NCBI GenBank assembly: GCA_021443545.1 | Contig: JABUTU010000082.1 | Span: 62,001 to 126,000, forward strand | Direction of reading: 5' to 3' | From: Marinilabiliaceae bacterium | GTDB taxonomy: Bacteria > Bacteroidota > Bacteroidia > Bacteroidales > Marinilabiliaceae | Length of the DNA stretch: 64,000 nt | Shown: positions 27,295-37,616 of the stretch, piece after piece | Position numbering within the stretch: position 1 is the first letter of the stretch | Layout: each line of letters opens with the position of its first letter | The notes under the pieces: generated by a model | Database searches by the model: none | Told to the model about the DNA's origin: nothing | Seen by the model: the letters and a program-made list of their open reading frames with translations, nothing else | Position numbers and translations under genes: made by a program

Positions 27295-28542
27295 ATGTTA
27301 TACTATCTTTTCGTATATTTAAAGGAGTTGGGATTGCCTGGAGCAGGTCTTTTTCAATATATATCATTCCGAGCAGGTCTCGCTGTCATATTGTCCCTCA
27401 TTATGGCAACAGTGATTGGTAGGAAAATAATTAATCTGCTTCAGCGTCAGCAGATTGGTGAGACAATCAGGGATCTTGGACTTGAAGGTCAGATGCAGAA
27501 GAAGGGGACACCTACAATGGGAGGCATTATCATAATTGCTTCAATATTGCTTCCTGTTTTATTGCTGAGCAAGCTCGACAATGTCTATGTGATTCTCATG
27601 ATAGTAACAACTTTATGGATGGGAGCAATAGGCTTTGTGGATGATTATATCAAGGTTTTTCGCAAGAACAAAGAGGGAATGGCAGGAAGATTCAAGATTC
27701 TGGGACAGGTAGGTCTTGGTGTGATTGTCGCTCTAACGTTGTGGATGAATAGTGATGTTGTTGTGCGAGAAACTGTCCCCAGTAAGGATGCTTCGGGAGT
27801 GACAGTTGTTAAAGGTGGAACTGATGATTTATCTGATAATAGTGTTAAGATGAAGGATTATAAGGCGCCTGTAACATCTATCCCATTCTTCAAGAAACAT
27901 ATATTTGACTATCGTTCTCTTATCCCAGTTAAAGGAGAATCGCAGGCCACATGGGGGTGGTTACTTTTTGTTCTGGTTGTCATATTCGTAGTTACAGCAG
28001 TAAGTAATGGTGCCAATATGACTGATGGTCTTGATGGCCTTGCGGCGGGGACCTCGGCAATTATTGGAACGACGTTAGGTATAATAGCTTATGTGTCGTC
28101 TCACATTGACTATGCCAATTATTTGAACATATTTTATATACCAAACTCGTCGGAACTCGTTGTATACATGGCTGCCTTTATTGGTGCTACCATTGGTTTC
28201 TTATGGTACAATTCATTCCCTGCACAGGTTTTCATGGGTGATACGGGCAGTCTCACGTTAGGAGGTATAATAGGTGTGTTTTCCATAATGATACGTGTCG
28301 AATTGCTTCTACCTATTCTCTGTGGTATATTCCTTGTTGAGAATGTCTCTGTGATGCTTCAGGTTGGGTATTTCAAGTATACGAAGAGAAAATTTGGAGA
28401 GGGTCGTCGTATATTCCTAATGGCACCACTTCACCATCACTATCAGAAGAAAGGAATCGTAGAGCCAAAAATAGTAACGCGTTTTTGGCTTGTCGGGATA
28501 ATACTTGCTATTGTAACATTAGTAACGTTAAAGGTTAGATAA
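27295..28542 (+). CDS. mraY: Phospho-MurNAc-pentapeptide translocase MraY
   Basis: MraY makes lipid I from UDP-MurNAc-pentapeptide and undecaprenyl phosphate at the inner membrane. The 415 aa polytopic protein shows [26 protein letters not shown], the catalytic [24 protein letters not shown] and the [11 protein letters not shown] loop. It is about 55 residues longer than E. coli MraY because of an extra hydrophilic segment (about residues 160-215) after the fifth helix or so, an insertion I associate with Bacteroidota. Confidence 0.97.
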   Translation: MLYYLFVYLKELGLPGAGLFQYISFRAGLAVILSLIMATVIGRKIINLLQRQQIGETIRDLGLEGQMQKKGTPTMGGIIIIASILLPVLLLSKLDNVYVILMIVTTLWMGAIGFVDDYIKVFRKNKEGMAGRFKILGQVGLGVIVALTLWMNSDVVVRETVPSKDASGVTVVKGGTDDLSDNSVKMKDYKAPVTSIPFFKKHIFDYRSLIPVKGESQATWGWLLFVLVVIFVVTAVSNGANMTDGLDGLAAGTSAIIGTTLGIIAYVSSHIDYANYLNIFYIPNSSELVVYMAAFIGATIGFLWYNSFPAQVFMGDTGSLTLGGIIGVFSIMIRVELLLPILCGIFLVENVSVMLQVGYFKYTKRKFGEGRRIFLMAPLHHHYQKKGIVEPKIVTRFWLVGIILAIVTLVTLKVR

Positions 28543-28567
28543 GGTATATTATAATAATTTTAGGAAT

Positions 28568-29917
28568 ATGAAACGCGTAGTTGTACTTGGTGGAGGTGAG
28601 AGTGGTGTTGGTGCTGCTCTTTTGGCAAAGGCAAAAGGGTTTGAAACGTTTCTCTCTGACAGCGGTATGCTTAAAGAGAATAATATCTCTGATTTGCGGA
28701 ATGCCATGATTGATTTTGAGCAGGGAGGGCATACTGAGGAGAAGATCGTCGATGCCGACTTGGTGGTGAAGAGTCCAGGCATACCTGATAAGGCCCCAAT
28801 CATCAAGCGACTGCATGAATTAAACAAGAAGATTATTTCTGAAATAGAGTTTGCATATCCCTATTCAAAGGCAAAGCATATTTGTATAACAGGTTCTAAT
28901 GGAAAGACGACTACCACGCTTCTGACGCATCATCTTCTGATGAGTGCGGGGAAGAGTGCTTCTCTGGCCGGGAATGTGGGTTTTTCTTTGGCACGACAGG
29001 TTATATCGGATGATCAGCCAGATTACTTTGTCATAGAACTCAGTAGTTTCCAACTCGATGGAATGTACGATTTTAAGGCAGATATAGCAATATTGAATAA
29101 TATTACACCTGACCATCTTGACAGGTACGAGTACAAATTTGAGAACTACATTCGGTCGAAATTCAGAATTCTTCAAAACCAGACCAAGTCGGACCTTTTT
29201 ATTGCCAATGCTGATGACCCTGTGACGAAAGAGTGGTTGCCATGTATGAGTGTTACGGGAAGTATGGCAAAGGTTAGTATGAACGGAGCAGATGGTGCTG
29301 TAACTAAGATTGATGAATTAGGACATGTTTTTGTCACGGTGCCCGGCTTGCCAGAGTTGAAGATTGATCCAGAGAAGATGACGATTCATGGTCGTCATAA
29401 CATTTACAATGCGATGCAAGCATGTGTGGCAGCGTTAAAGGTTGGTTTGTCTGCGGAAGATATCACAAAAGGACTTGCGACTTTCAAGAATGCTTCGCAC
29501 AGACTTGAGTTGGTGGCTACCATAAATGATGTGGAATGGGTTGATGATTCGAAAGCAACGAATATCGACTCAGCGTGGTATGCCCTTGATGCGCAAAAGC
29601 GTCCTATAGTATGGATTGCAGGAGGGACTGACAAGGGAAATGATTATAACACTCTAATGTCGCTCGTTGAGTCGAAGGTGAAAGCTTTGGTATGTCTTGG
29701 TGTTGACAATCACAAACTACTGGAGACATATACTGGTCATATAGAGACAATAGTCGAGACACGTTCTATGGCTGATTGTGTCAGAGAGTGTAATCGTTTG
29801 GCCAAATCTGGAGACGTTGTTTTACTCTCCCCATGTTGTGCAAGTTTTGATTTGTTCACGAGTTATGTGAATAGAGGAAATCTTTTTAAGGAAGAGGTTT
29901 TGAAACTCAATAAGTAG
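28568..29917 (+). CDS. murD: UDP-MurNAc-L-alanine:D-glutamate ligase MurD
   Basis: MurD adds D-glutamate to UDP-MurNAc-L-Ala in the cytoplasm. The 449 aa protein has an N-terminal Rossmann loop VVLGGGESGVGAALLAKAKG, ATP loop CITGSNGKTTTT, ELSSFQLDG, NITPDHLDRY, HRLELV and the WVDDSKATN segment typical of MurD, ending with LLSPCCASFDLF. It sits between mraY and ftsW. Confidence 0.97.
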   Translation: MKRVVVLGGGESGVGAALLAKAKGFETFLSDSGMLKENNISDLRNAMIDFEQGGHTEEKIVDADLVVKSPGIPDKAPIIKRLHELNKKIISEIEFAYPYSKAKHICITGSNGKTTTTLLTHHLLMSAGKSASLAGNVGFSLARQVISDDQPDYFVIELSSFQLDGMYDFKADIAILNNITPDHLDRYEYKFENYIRSKFRILQNQTKSDLFIANADDPVTKEWLPCMSVTGSMAKVSMNGADGAVTKIDELGHVFVTVPGLPELKIDPEKMTIHGRHNIYNAMQACVAALKVGLSAEDITKGLATFKNASHRLELVATINDVEWVDDSKATNIDSAWYALDAQKRPIVWIAGGTDKGNDYNTLMSLVESKVKALVCLGVDNHKLLETYTGHIETIVETRSMADCVRECNRLAKSGDVVLLSPCCASFDLFTSYVNRGNLFKEEVLKLNK

Positions 29918-29922
29918 CGATT

Positions 29923-31143
29923 ATGGAGTGGGGTTGGGGAAAGACACTATTTAAAGGAGACAAGTATTTATGGATAATTATAATTGTCTTGATTGTCGCC
30001 TCTGTGATGCTTGTGTATAGTTCGTCAAGCAGACTTGCTTATGATAAACAGCACGGAGATTTGACCTATTATATCCTGCGCCATTCATTCTTCTTAGTGC
30101 TTAGTATTGTTGTCTTGGTAGTGACTTGTAAAATTGAGCCGATGCGTTTTGCTCAGTTTTCTATTGTCGGATTAATTGTAGGTGTTGCAACTGTTTGGGC
30201 TGTTCTTTTTATAGGAAAGGATATTAATGGATCGTCGCGTTGGATTAGTATTGGTGCGTTTTCTTTTCAACCCTCTGAGATAGCCAAAGTGGCTTTAGTC
30301 GTCTTTGTTGCGAAGGTGCTTGCCTTACATACAAAGAACCCTAAAGAGGCATTTTGGCCAATTATAATAGCCTCGGCACTTGTATGTTTTCCAATTCTCA
30401 TTGAGAATCTCTCAACAGCTCTTCTGATAGGGACCACTATATTTTTGATGATGATTATAGGCTGTGTACCTACTCGATACATACTTGGTATAGTTACAAG
30501 TGTTGTTCTTGTCGGAGTCGTATTACTTTATTTGCCAGGGCAATTTCAGCCCAAACGATTCGAGACATGGAAGGGACGAATCGAACGATTTATGAATGAA
30601 GATGAGGAAGGAGTGCAATCTAAGGGTAAGAATTATCAAGCTCTGCAAGCAGAATTGGCTGTAGCTAATGGTGGAGTCTTTGGGGTTGGACCAGGAAAAA
30701 GCTATGCTAAGAATTTCTTGCCTATGGCTTTCTCGGATTTTATATATAGTATAATCCTCGAGGAGTATGGATGGGTTGGAGGTTTTGTGGCGGTGGCGCT
30801 TTATTTTTTTATCTTATATAGAGCAATGGTAATAAGCCGTAGATGCGAAAAGGCCTTTCAAGCCTATCTGGTTCTTGGTTTATCTATACTAATTGTATTA
30901 CAGGCAATTATTAATATGTCTGTAGGAGTTGGTATTATTCCAGTCACTGGACAGACCCTGCCACTTCTCAGTATGGGAGGAACTTCAAACGTTTTGATGA
31001 GTTTTGCCTTGGGTATTATATTGTCGATTAGTGCATATAATCCTGGACGAAAAGCAAAAAGCTCAGTTGTCTCTTCCGAAACAAGTCGAATTGAGCAACA
31101 GAGAGTGAGTAGGGACGTTGAGTTTGGGGATGATGATGAATAG
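29923..31143 (+). CDS. ftsW: Septal peptidoglycan polymerase FtsW
   Basis: FtsW is a SEDS-family glycosyltransferase that polymerises septal glycan strands with FtsI. The 406 aa protein has about ten membrane helices, GSSRWISIGAFSFQPSEIAKVALV, the extracellular catalytic region with NYQALQAELAVANGGVFG, SDFIYSIILEEYGWVGG, and the end IPVTGQTLPLLSMGGTSN. A hydrophilic tail of about 40 residues follows. It begins five bases after the murD stop. Confidence 0.96.
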   Translation: MEWGWGKTLFKGDKYLWIIIIVLIVASVMLVYSSSSRLAYDKQHGDLTYYILRHSFFLVLSIVVLVVTCKIEPMRFAQFSIVGLIVGVATVWAVLFIGKDINGSSRWISIGAFSFQPSEIAKVALVVFVAKVLALHTKNPKEAFWPIIIASALVCFPILIENLSTALLIGTTIFLMMIIGCVPTRYILGIVTSVVLVGVVLLYLPGQFQPKRFETWKGRIERFMNEDEEGVQSKGKNYQALQAELAVANGGVFGVGPGKSYAKNFLPMAFSDFIYSIILEEYGWVGGFVAVALYFFILYRAMVISRRCEKAFQAYLVLGLSILIVLQAIINMSVGVGIIPVTGQTLPLLSMGGTSNVLMSFALGIILSISAYNPGRKAKSSVVSSETSRIEQQRVSRDVEFGDDDE

Positions 31144-31189
31144 AATATGTCAATAACACGATTATATTGATTTTTGAAATAAGAGGATT

Positions 31190-32293
31190 ATGAGAGTAAT
31201 AATTAGCGGAGGAGGTACGGGTGGTCATATTTTCCCTGCCATATCAATAGCAAATGCGTTGAAAGAGGCTGATTCAACGACAGAGATACTGTTTGTTGGA
31301 GCCAAAGGAAAGATGGAGATGGAGAAGGTGCCAGCTGCTGGATATAAGATAGAGGGTTTGCCTGTTGCGGGTTTTCATAGACAAATTAATATCCGTAACA
31401 TAGGAAGGAATATGCTTTTCCCTTTTAAGCTTGTAGCGAGTATGTTCAAAGCATGGAGTATTGTGCGCAGCTTCAAGCCTGATGTGGCTGTTGGTGTTGG
31501 CGGTTATGCAAGCGGTCCTGTCCTACGCTGTGCAGCTTCAGCAGGAGTCCCATGTCTCATACAAGAGCAGAATTCATATCCTGGAGTGACCAATAAAATA
31601 TTGGCGCAAAAGGCGAAGAAAATCTGTGTAGCCTATCCTAATATGGAACGATTCTTCTCTGCTGAGAAGATTATAATGACTGGCAATCCCGTCAGGCAGC
31701 AGTTGCTTAATAGCACAACTCGAGAGGAGGCAGCAAAAGAATTTGGGTTAGATGCATCAAAACCAGTCATATTAGTTATTGGCGGAAGTCTTGGCGCACG
31801 TTCCATTAATAATGGAATAAGTGAAACGCTCGACATTTTGGATGATAATGTTCAGTTGCTTTGGCAGACAGGTAAGATATATTTTGAAGGTGTCAGCAAC
31901 CTTCTTGCTAAGAAGAAGCGTGAAAATGTTAAGGCTATGGACTTTATAAAACGTATGGACTTAGCTTTCTCTATTGCAGATGTCGTTGTGTCTCGTGCTG
32001 GTGCCAGCAGTATCTCAGAGTTGGCACTTCTTGGGAAACCATCAATATTGGTGCCTTCTCCTAATGTCAGTGAAGATCATCAGACGAAGAATGCTATGGC
32101 TCTGTCGAACGTAGGGGCTGCTGTGTTGGTAAAGGACGCAGATACAAAACAACTTATTGAGGTTGCAATGCGATGTTTGTCAAATAAAGAAAAGCTTAAA
32201 GAGTTGAGTGATAATATTCGTAGCTTTGCTAAACCGACTGCAGCATCAGATATTGCTGTTGAGGTAAGGAAACTTGTGGTTGAGAAGAATTAA
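31190..32293 (+). CDS. murG: UDP-GlcNAc:lipid I GlcNAc transferase MurG
   Basis: MurG converts lipid I to lipid II on the inner face of the membrane. The 367 aa GT28 protein has the N-terminal glycine loop SGGGTGGHIFPAISIA, VGVGGYASGPVLR, IQEQNSYPGVTNK, VIGGSLGARSIN and the donor-site SRAGASSISELALLGKPSILVPSP with EDHQTKNA. A GA-rich stretch (aagagga) lies just before the ATG. Confidence 0.97.
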   Translation: MRVIISGGGTGGHIFPAISIANALKEADSTTEILFVGAKGKMEMEKVPAAGYKIEGLPVAGFHRQINIRNIGRNMLFPFKLVASMFKAWSIVRSFKPDVAVGVGGYASGPVLRCAASAGVPCLIQEQNSYPGVTNKILAQKAKKICVAYPNMERFFSAEKIIMTGNPVRQQLLNSTTREEAAKEFGLDASKPVILVIGGSLGARSINNGISETLDILDDNVQLLWQTGKIYFEGVSNLLAKKKRENVKAMDFIKRMDLAFSIADVVVSRAGASSISELALLGKPSILVPSPNVSEDHQTKNAMALSNVGAAVLVKDADTKQLIEVAMRCLSNKEKLKELSDNIRSFAKPTAASDIAVEVRKLVVEKN

Positions 32294-32311
32294 ATTAATT
32301 AAAGTACAGGA

Positions 32312-33700
32312 ATGGTCGACAATATTTATTTCATAGGTATCGGGGGAATAGGTATGAGTGCTCTGGCACGTCATTTCAAATTTGTCGGAAAAAATGTGGC
32401 TGGTTACGATAAGACACCTTCGCGTCTGACTAATGAGATACAGTCGGAAAAGATTTCTGTTATCTTTGAAGATGATGAGAATCTAATCCCTGAGACATTC
32501 AGAGATAAGGAAGATACGCTTGTTGTCTATACCCCAGCAATTCCAGCGGATAGTCATATCTATCAGTATTTTCTAAAAGGTGGATTTAATCTTCAAAAGA
32601 GAGCTACCACTTTAGGAATGCTGACGAAAGAACTTGACGCAATATGCATATCTGGAACACATGGGAAAACGACCACATCGACTCTTGTAGCGCATATCTT
32701 AAGGAACTCAACAGTCGGATGTTCTGCCTTTCTCGGTGGTATATCAGCCAATTATGCAACAAATTACTGGAGCAATGCGGAGAGTTCATTTGTAGTGACT
32801 GAAGCTGATGAGTATGATCGTTCGTTCCTTCATCTCTATCCCTATTTGTCGCTCATTACAGCCATGGATGCTGATCATCTTGATATATATGGCAATATAA
32901 AAGAGCTTCGTAAGGCCTTTCATCAGTTTGCCTCTCAGACACAATGCGGCGGCTCTGTAGTCTATAAATATGGAATTGATTTCGATGAGAGTGTTGTGGA
33001 TGAGGATGTGGAGATCTTTACCTATTCATGTACTAATGCAAAGGCCGATTTCTACGCATCAAAGATAATTCTGACTCCAGAGGGCTTATATAGTTTTTGT
33101 TTCAATAGCCCGATGGGGCAGATAAGTAATTTGGTATTAGGGTTGCCCGGACTGCATAATGTTGAAAATGCCGTGGCAGCTATAGCTCTCGCTACATTAG
33201 CAGGGGCTCAAGATGATGAGATAAGAGAGTCGCTTCTCTCATTCCGAGGGAATAGACGAAGATTCGAGTTTCATCTAAGAACCCAAGAGATGGTTCTTAT
33301 AGATGACTATGCTCATCATCCTCAGGAGATAGCAACAATGCTTAATTCTGTTAGGTCTCTATATCCAAATAGAAAACTGACAGTATGTTTTCAACCACAT
33401 CTATACACGAGAACGCGTGACTTTGCTGATGACTTTGCTAAATCATTGTCAATAGCCGATAGAGTCTTCTTGCTCGATATCTATCCAGCTCGTGAGTTGC
33501 CGATAGAGGGTGTTAGCAGTTCTATGTTAGCTGACAAGATAGAGGGAAATAATAAAGTGTCATTGACAACAAAAGAGCGACTTGTTGAAGATCTTGTAGC
33601 AGAGCCACTTGAGGTTGTCGTAGTCATGGGCGCTGGAGATATCGACAGATTGCTTGAACCTATTGCGGATAGAATGCAACAAATTTTGAATGCAAGGTAA
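32312..33700 (+). CDS. murC: UDP-MurNAc:L-alanine ligase MurC
   Basis: MurC adds the first amino acid, L-alanine, to UDP-MurNAc. The 462 aa protein has IGIGGIGMSALARHF, the ATP loop CISGTHGKTTTSTLV, EADEYDRSFLHL, DADHLDIYG, RRFEFH and IDDYAHHPQEI. Its stop overlaps the ftsQ start by one base (TAATG), implying coupling. Confidence 0.97.
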   Translation: MVDNIYFIGIGGIGMSALARHFKFVGKNVAGYDKTPSRLTNEIQSEKISVIFEDDENLIPETFRDKEDTLVVYTPAIPADSHIYQYFLKGGFNLQKRATTLGMLTKELDAICISGTHGKTTTSTLVAHILRNSTVGCSAFLGGISANYATNYWSNAESSFVVTEADEYDRSFLHLYPYLSLITAMDADHLDIYGNIKELRKAFHQFASQTQCGGSVVYKYGIDFDESVVDEDVEIFTYSCTNAKADFYASKIILTPEGLYSFCFNSPMGQISNLVLGLPGLHNVENAVAAIALATLAGAQDDEIRESLLSFRGNRRRFEFHLRTQEMVLIDDYAHHPQEIATMLNSVRSLYPNRKLTVCFQPHLYTRTRDFADDFAKSLSIADRVFLLDIYPARELPIEGVSSSMLADKIEGNNKVSLTTKERLVEDLVAEPLEVVVVMGAGDIDRLLEPIADRMQQILNAR

Positions 33701-34443
33701 TGCGCAACGTAACACATAGAATATTACAAATAATGGCTATGGCTCTTATGACAGTCTATTTCCCGATTGTCATGGGATTTGTGTCTGCTGCCCATTCTGA
33801 GGTCGAATGTAATGAGATAACCACGAAGATTTATGGAAATGATAACGAGGTGTTGATATCAGCAGGAGAACTGTCCAAAATAGTCTCATTATCATTCCCA
33901 GACCTGAAAGGTCGCAAATTGGAGAATATAAATCTGAACGAAATAGAGACGACCATTGAGCAGAACAGCCCAGCTGTAAGAAGATGTGAGTGTTATGCAA
34001 CTCCAGGTGGAGTATTGCACGTCGAGATAGAGCAACGAAAACCAATCATGCATGTCTTTACGAGTGGGACTTCTTACTATATGGATGCTGAAGGGTATAG
34101 AATTGTGTCGCGAGGTGATACTCATGCCTATGCATTGGTTGTCAGTGGAAATGTCGGAGCAATGCTCGATGGAACAGAATTGATACAGCTATGTCAATAT
34201 ATTGTAAATGACGATTTTTGGAAGGCTCAAATCGAGCAGGTGTATGTGACGGACAAGAGTGAGTATATTCTCGTTCCTCGAGTAGGAAATCATATTGTTG
34301 AATTCGGAACTATCGACAATATGGAAGAGAAGTTTCATAACCTTCATACATTGTATACCAAAGGATGGGATAAGATGGAGTGGAATTTGTATAAAAAAGT
34401 CAATTTGAAATATAAGGGACAAATAGTGTGTACGAAAAAATAG
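33700..34443 (+). CDS. ftsQ: Division protein FtsQ-like
   Basis: A 247 aa bitopic protein with one N-terminal membrane helix (about 9-29), a POTRA-like segment (about 55-110, including AVRRCECYATPGGVLHVEIEQRKP, the typical FtsQ/DivIB pattern) and a C-terminal domain. FtsQ links early and late divisome proteins together with FtsL. It lies between murC and ftsA as in most dcw clusters. Sequence conservation is low, but order and domain pattern agree. Confidence 0.88.
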   Translation: MRNVTHRILQIMAMALMTVYFPIVMGFVSAAHSEVECNEITTKIYGNDNEVLISAGELSKIVSLSFPDLKGRKLENINLNEIETTIEQNSPAVRRCECYATPGGVLHVEIEQRKPIMHVFTSGTSYYMDAEGYRIVSRGDTHAYALVVSGNVGAMLDGTELIQLCQYIVNDDFWKAQIEQVYVTDKSEYILVPRVGNHIVEFGTIDNMEEKFHNLHTLYTKGWDKMEWNLYKKVNLKYKGQIVCTKK

Positions 34444-34465
34444 AGGATTTATTATTATAGTGCTT

Positions 34466-35806
34466 ATGGAAAATGTTGTTTATTCTTTCGACTTGGGAGC
34501 AAGTAAGCTCCGTTTGGTTGTGGCGGAACCTGCCTTAGGTAAACCTTTTGATATGAATATTCTTGCTGCCGAGGAGTCTTCGTTCAAAGGGATGAAACGA
34601 GGACAAGTATTTGACATGGAAAAGGTCTCTTTTGAAATATCGAATATTATTTCGAGAGTGGATAAGACGGTGAAAAAGAAATGCGGTTCTGCTAAGCAAC
34701 ATTTTTGCATTAACATAGGTGCGCGTCTGTATAAACTTGAGTACAAGAATAAGTCGTATGAAGTAGGTCAAAAAGCTGTAACAGAACAGATGCTACGTAA
34801 ATTTCAGGAGGATATTAAAGGGACGTTGTCAGACGATTCAAATAGTGTTATTCTTGATAGTTATCCTGTATCTTATTCGTTTGATAATGCACCGGAGATC
34901 GAATCGCCAATAGGATGTGCGGGAAAAGAACTGCATATTAAAAGCATAATAATTTCTACGACAACAAGTATCGTTAATTCCTATAATTCCTTGTTTGAGA
35001 ATACAAACAATTTTGATTTGTTGTTGCCTACAGCATCAAGCAAGTTGAATGTACTCTTGTCGCCGCAGCAGAAGAAAGCAACTTTTGCGCTTGTTGATTT
35101 TGGTGCAGGAATCATAAGTGTGGCCGTATCAAAAAATGGAAAGGTTATAAATGATACAACTATTCCATTGGGGTCGTCATTGGTGACGGAAGATATAGCT
35201 TCAGGACTTGAAATAACACAAGAAGAAGCCGAATTCGTGAAATGTAATCTGAATAGAGTTCTTACTCGTAAGGAGCGCTACCTTGAGATAAGGATGAAAG
35301 GAAAGGAGGAGGGTTTTAATGTAGACGTTAAGAAACTTAATTTCATCGTTCAGGCAAGAATAAACGAACTCGTGGCTTATATCAATAGTGCATTGTCGAA
35401 GTCGTATGTACTTAACGACCTTGAGGCCGTCTACCTCGCAGGAGATGGCTCTAAGCTTTATGGATTTAAAGAGGCTCTTGCAAAGAATCTTTCTTCATTG
35501 GAAAAACTGAATAATAGGGTGGTGCTTCTAAAGGAGGGTGATTATTCGGACCCTGTAATTTTTAATTATGCTGGTGCTGTCGGAGTGGCTTCTGCTTATA
35601 TTGAAAGAAAACTCTCTTTCTGGACGCCACAAATACAATTTTCTGAAGTAGAAGATAAAGTTGAGGAAAAGGTGAAAGAGGAGCAACCTCCAAAAGAGAC
35701 TGATTCAAAAGAAAAAGCGAAACAGAAAGAAAGGTGGTCTTTGGGCAAAATTATTGATAAAGCCACTGAGAAATTATTCTCTCAAGAAGACGGAGACGAT
35801 ATCTGA
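34466..35806 (+). CDS. ftsA: Division protein FtsA
   Basis: FtsA is an actin-like ATPase that tethers FtsZ to the membrane. The 446 aa protein shows YSFDLGASKLRLVV (phosphate 1), the SHS2 (1C) domain, ALVDFGAGIISVAVSKNG (phosphate 2) and a VYLAGDGSKLYGFKEAL adenosine motif. The C-terminus is a charged linker followed by a likely amphipathic membrane-targeting helix (RWSLGKIIDKATEKLF). I use the ATG at 34466; a GTG two codons upstream is also possible. Confidence 0.95.
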   Translation: MENVVYSFDLGASKLRLVVAEPALGKPFDMNILAAEESSFKGMKRGQVFDMEKVSFEISNIISRVDKTVKKKCGSAKQHFCINIGARLYKLEYKNKSYEVGQKAVTEQMLRKFQEDIKGTLSDDSNSVILDSYPVSYSFDNAPEIESPIGCAGKELHIKSIIISTTTSIVNSYNSLFENTNNFDLLLPTASSKLNVLLSPQQKKATFALVDFGAGIISVAVSKNGKVINDTTIPLGSSLVTEDIASGLEITQEEAEFVKCNLNRVLTRKERYLEIRMKGKEEGFNVDVKKLNFIVQARINELVAYINSALSKSYVLNDLEAVYLAGDGSKLYGFKEALAKNLSSLEKLNNRVVLLKEGDYSDPVIFNYAGAVGVASAYIERKLSFWTPQIQFSEVEDKVEEKVKEEQPPKETDSKEKAKQKERWSLGKIIDKATEKLFSQEDGDDI

Positions 35807-35839
35807 TTTTTATAACATCAGTAAACTAAATTAATCATT

Positions 35840-37165
35840 ATGGTAGACATTGAAACTATTCTCGAAGGGAGCAATGGTGCACCACTAACAGCTAAAATTA
35901 AGGTTATTGGTGTTGGTGGCGCAGGTTCAAATGCTGTTGAATATATGTATAATGCAGATGTGAAGAATGTTGACTTCATTATTTGTAATACAGATTGTCA
36001 AGCATTGATGCATAACAAAGTTCCCAATAAAATACAGTTGGGCAAGAATCTCACAAAAGGTCTTGGAGCAGGTAGTGATCCCAATGCTGGTCTTGAGAGT
36101 GCCAAGGAGTCGTTGTCGCAGATTGAAGAGATGCTTGAAGGTGCTGATATGGTTTTTGTAACTGCTGGAATGGGTGGTGGAACAGGAACGGGAGCAGCGC
36201 CTCTCATTGCAAAAACGGCTAAGGATAAGGATATATTGACTGTTGGCGTTGTCTCTATTCCATACCGATTCGAGGGAACTGAGCGCATAGCAGCTGCATA
36301 CGATGGAATAAAAAGAATGTCGGAAGCAGTAGACTCTATCATAGTACTTAATTCAGAGCGACTTCGAGAGATGTATGGAAATATGGAGCTTGATCAGGCG
36401 ATGTCGATGAGCGATGAAGTGCTTGCACAAGCTGTCAGAGGTGTAACCGAGGTTGTTACAACCTATGCTCGTTACAATGTTGATTTTGCTGACCTCCGGA
36501 CATGTATGAAAGATAGCGGTGTCTCACTGATTGGTGTCGGACAGACGAGTGGAGATGATAAGGCGCTTAAAGCACTTCATCAAGCACTTAGTTCGCCTAT
36601 CATAAATAATCATGATATTCGTGGTGCTAAGCATGTGATTGTCTATTTTATGACTCCGCCGAAAGAGAGTGGCTACGGTTTGTCTGTTGATGAGATTAGT
36701 GATGTTAGTGATAAGGTTCGAGAGTTGACTGACATTCCGAATGGAGAAAATGTCAAGCGTTTGATTTGGGGCTCTGGCTTTGATGAATCGTTGAAAGATG
36801 AGGTGCGCATTACAGTCATTGTTACAGGATTTCAGGATGATGTCTTTGAAACCGTTTCTCACGAACCCGAAGTTAAGGTCCTTGAGGTCAATACAGAAGG
36901 AAATCTTGTAGAAGAATATCTCTACAAGGATGAGTCTGGTTCCTCTTTTGTAATTAAAGAGCCAGAGAACAGGGAGGCTATTGATAAGATGAATATGCTA
37001 TACGATAAGACTGACGACCTGACTATGTTGGAATCTTATGATATAACAGAATTGGAAGAGGTGAAAACACTTCCAATAGATGAGTTGGAGAAAGATAATG
37101 TATTGGAAACTATAGAAAGAACACCAGCATATATTAGATGGGGTAAAAATCAAAATAGATCTTGA
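35840..37165 (+). CDS. ftsZ: Division GTPase FtsZ
   Basis: FtsZ polymerises into the Z-ring. The 441 aa protein has VIGVGGAGSNAVEYM, the GTP-binding tubulin signature GMGGGTGTGAAPLIAK, PYRFEGTERIAAA, the NVDFADLRTCMKDSGVSLIG T7 region, and after a long acidic linker the C-terminal interaction peptide with RTPAYIRWGK. It follows ftsA by 33 bases and ends one base before yqeY. Confidence 0.98.
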   Translation: MVDIETILEGSNGAPLTAKIKVIGVGGAGSNAVEYMYNADVKNVDFIICNTDCQALMHNKVPNKIQLGKNLTKGLGAGSDPNAGLESAKESLSQIEEMLEGADMVFVTAGMGGGTGTGAAPLIAKTAKDKDILTVGVVSIPYRFEGTERIAAAYDGIKRMSEAVDSIIVLNSERLREMYGNMELDQAMSMSDEVLAQAVRGVTEVVTTYARYNVDFADLRTCMKDSGVSLIGVGQTSGDDKALKALHQALSSPIINNHDIRGAKHVIVYFMTPPKESGYGLSVDEISDVSDKVRELTDIPNGENVKRLIWGSGFDESLKDEVRITVIVTGFQDDVFETVSHEPEVKVLEVNTEGNLVEEYLYKDESGSSFVIKEPENREAIDKMNMLYDKTDDLTMLESYDITELEEVKTLPIDELEKDNVLETIERTPAYIRWGKNQNRS

Positions 37166-37166
37166 T

Positions 37167-37616
37167 ATGAATTTTTTAGAACAAATTACAGAGGATATCA
37201 AATCTGCAATGAAGGCGCGTGATACTAAGTCGCTTGAGGCAGTCAGAGGTATCAAGAAAGAGTTGCTCGAGGCGCAGACTAAGGGTGGTCAGCATGAGCT
37301 TCAGGATGATGAGATTATGAAGATTCTTCAGAAGATGGTTAAGCAACGTCAGGATTCGGCAGCTCTCTACAAAGAGCAGAATCGTATGGACCTGGCTGAA
37401 GAGGAGCTCAGTCAAGCTGAGGTGATAAGTCGCTATTTACCTAAGGCTCTTTCAGTAGATGAGATAGAAGCAGCACTCAAGGAGATAATAGCACAAGTCG
37501 GAGCATCTTCTCCCAAGGATATGGGAAAAGTGATGGGTGTCGCAACCAAGCAGTTCGCAGGACGAGCTGATGGCAAGATGGTTTCAGACACTGTTAAACG
37601 TCTTCTTGCTCAGTAG
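37167..37616 (+). CDS. GatB/YqeY domain protein
   Basis: The 149 aa YqeY-family protein starts with FLEQITEDIKSAMKARDTKSLEAVRGIKKELL and has the helical C-terminal half with MGKVMGVATKQFAGRADGKMV, resembling the tail domain of GatB that contacts tRNA. Function of the free-standing protein is not well defined; aminoacyl-tRNA-related roles have been suggested. It begins one base after the ftsZ stop and is probably co-transcribed. Its last 23 bases overlap the convergent DUF5063 gene. Confidence 0.92.
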   Translation: MNFLEQITEDIKSAMKARDTKSLEAVRGIKKELLEAQTKGGQHELQDDEIMKILQKMVKQRQDSAALYKEQNRMDLAEEELSQAEVISRYLPKALSVDEIEAALKEIIAQVGASSPKDMGKVMGVATKQFAGRADGKMVSDTVKRLLAQ

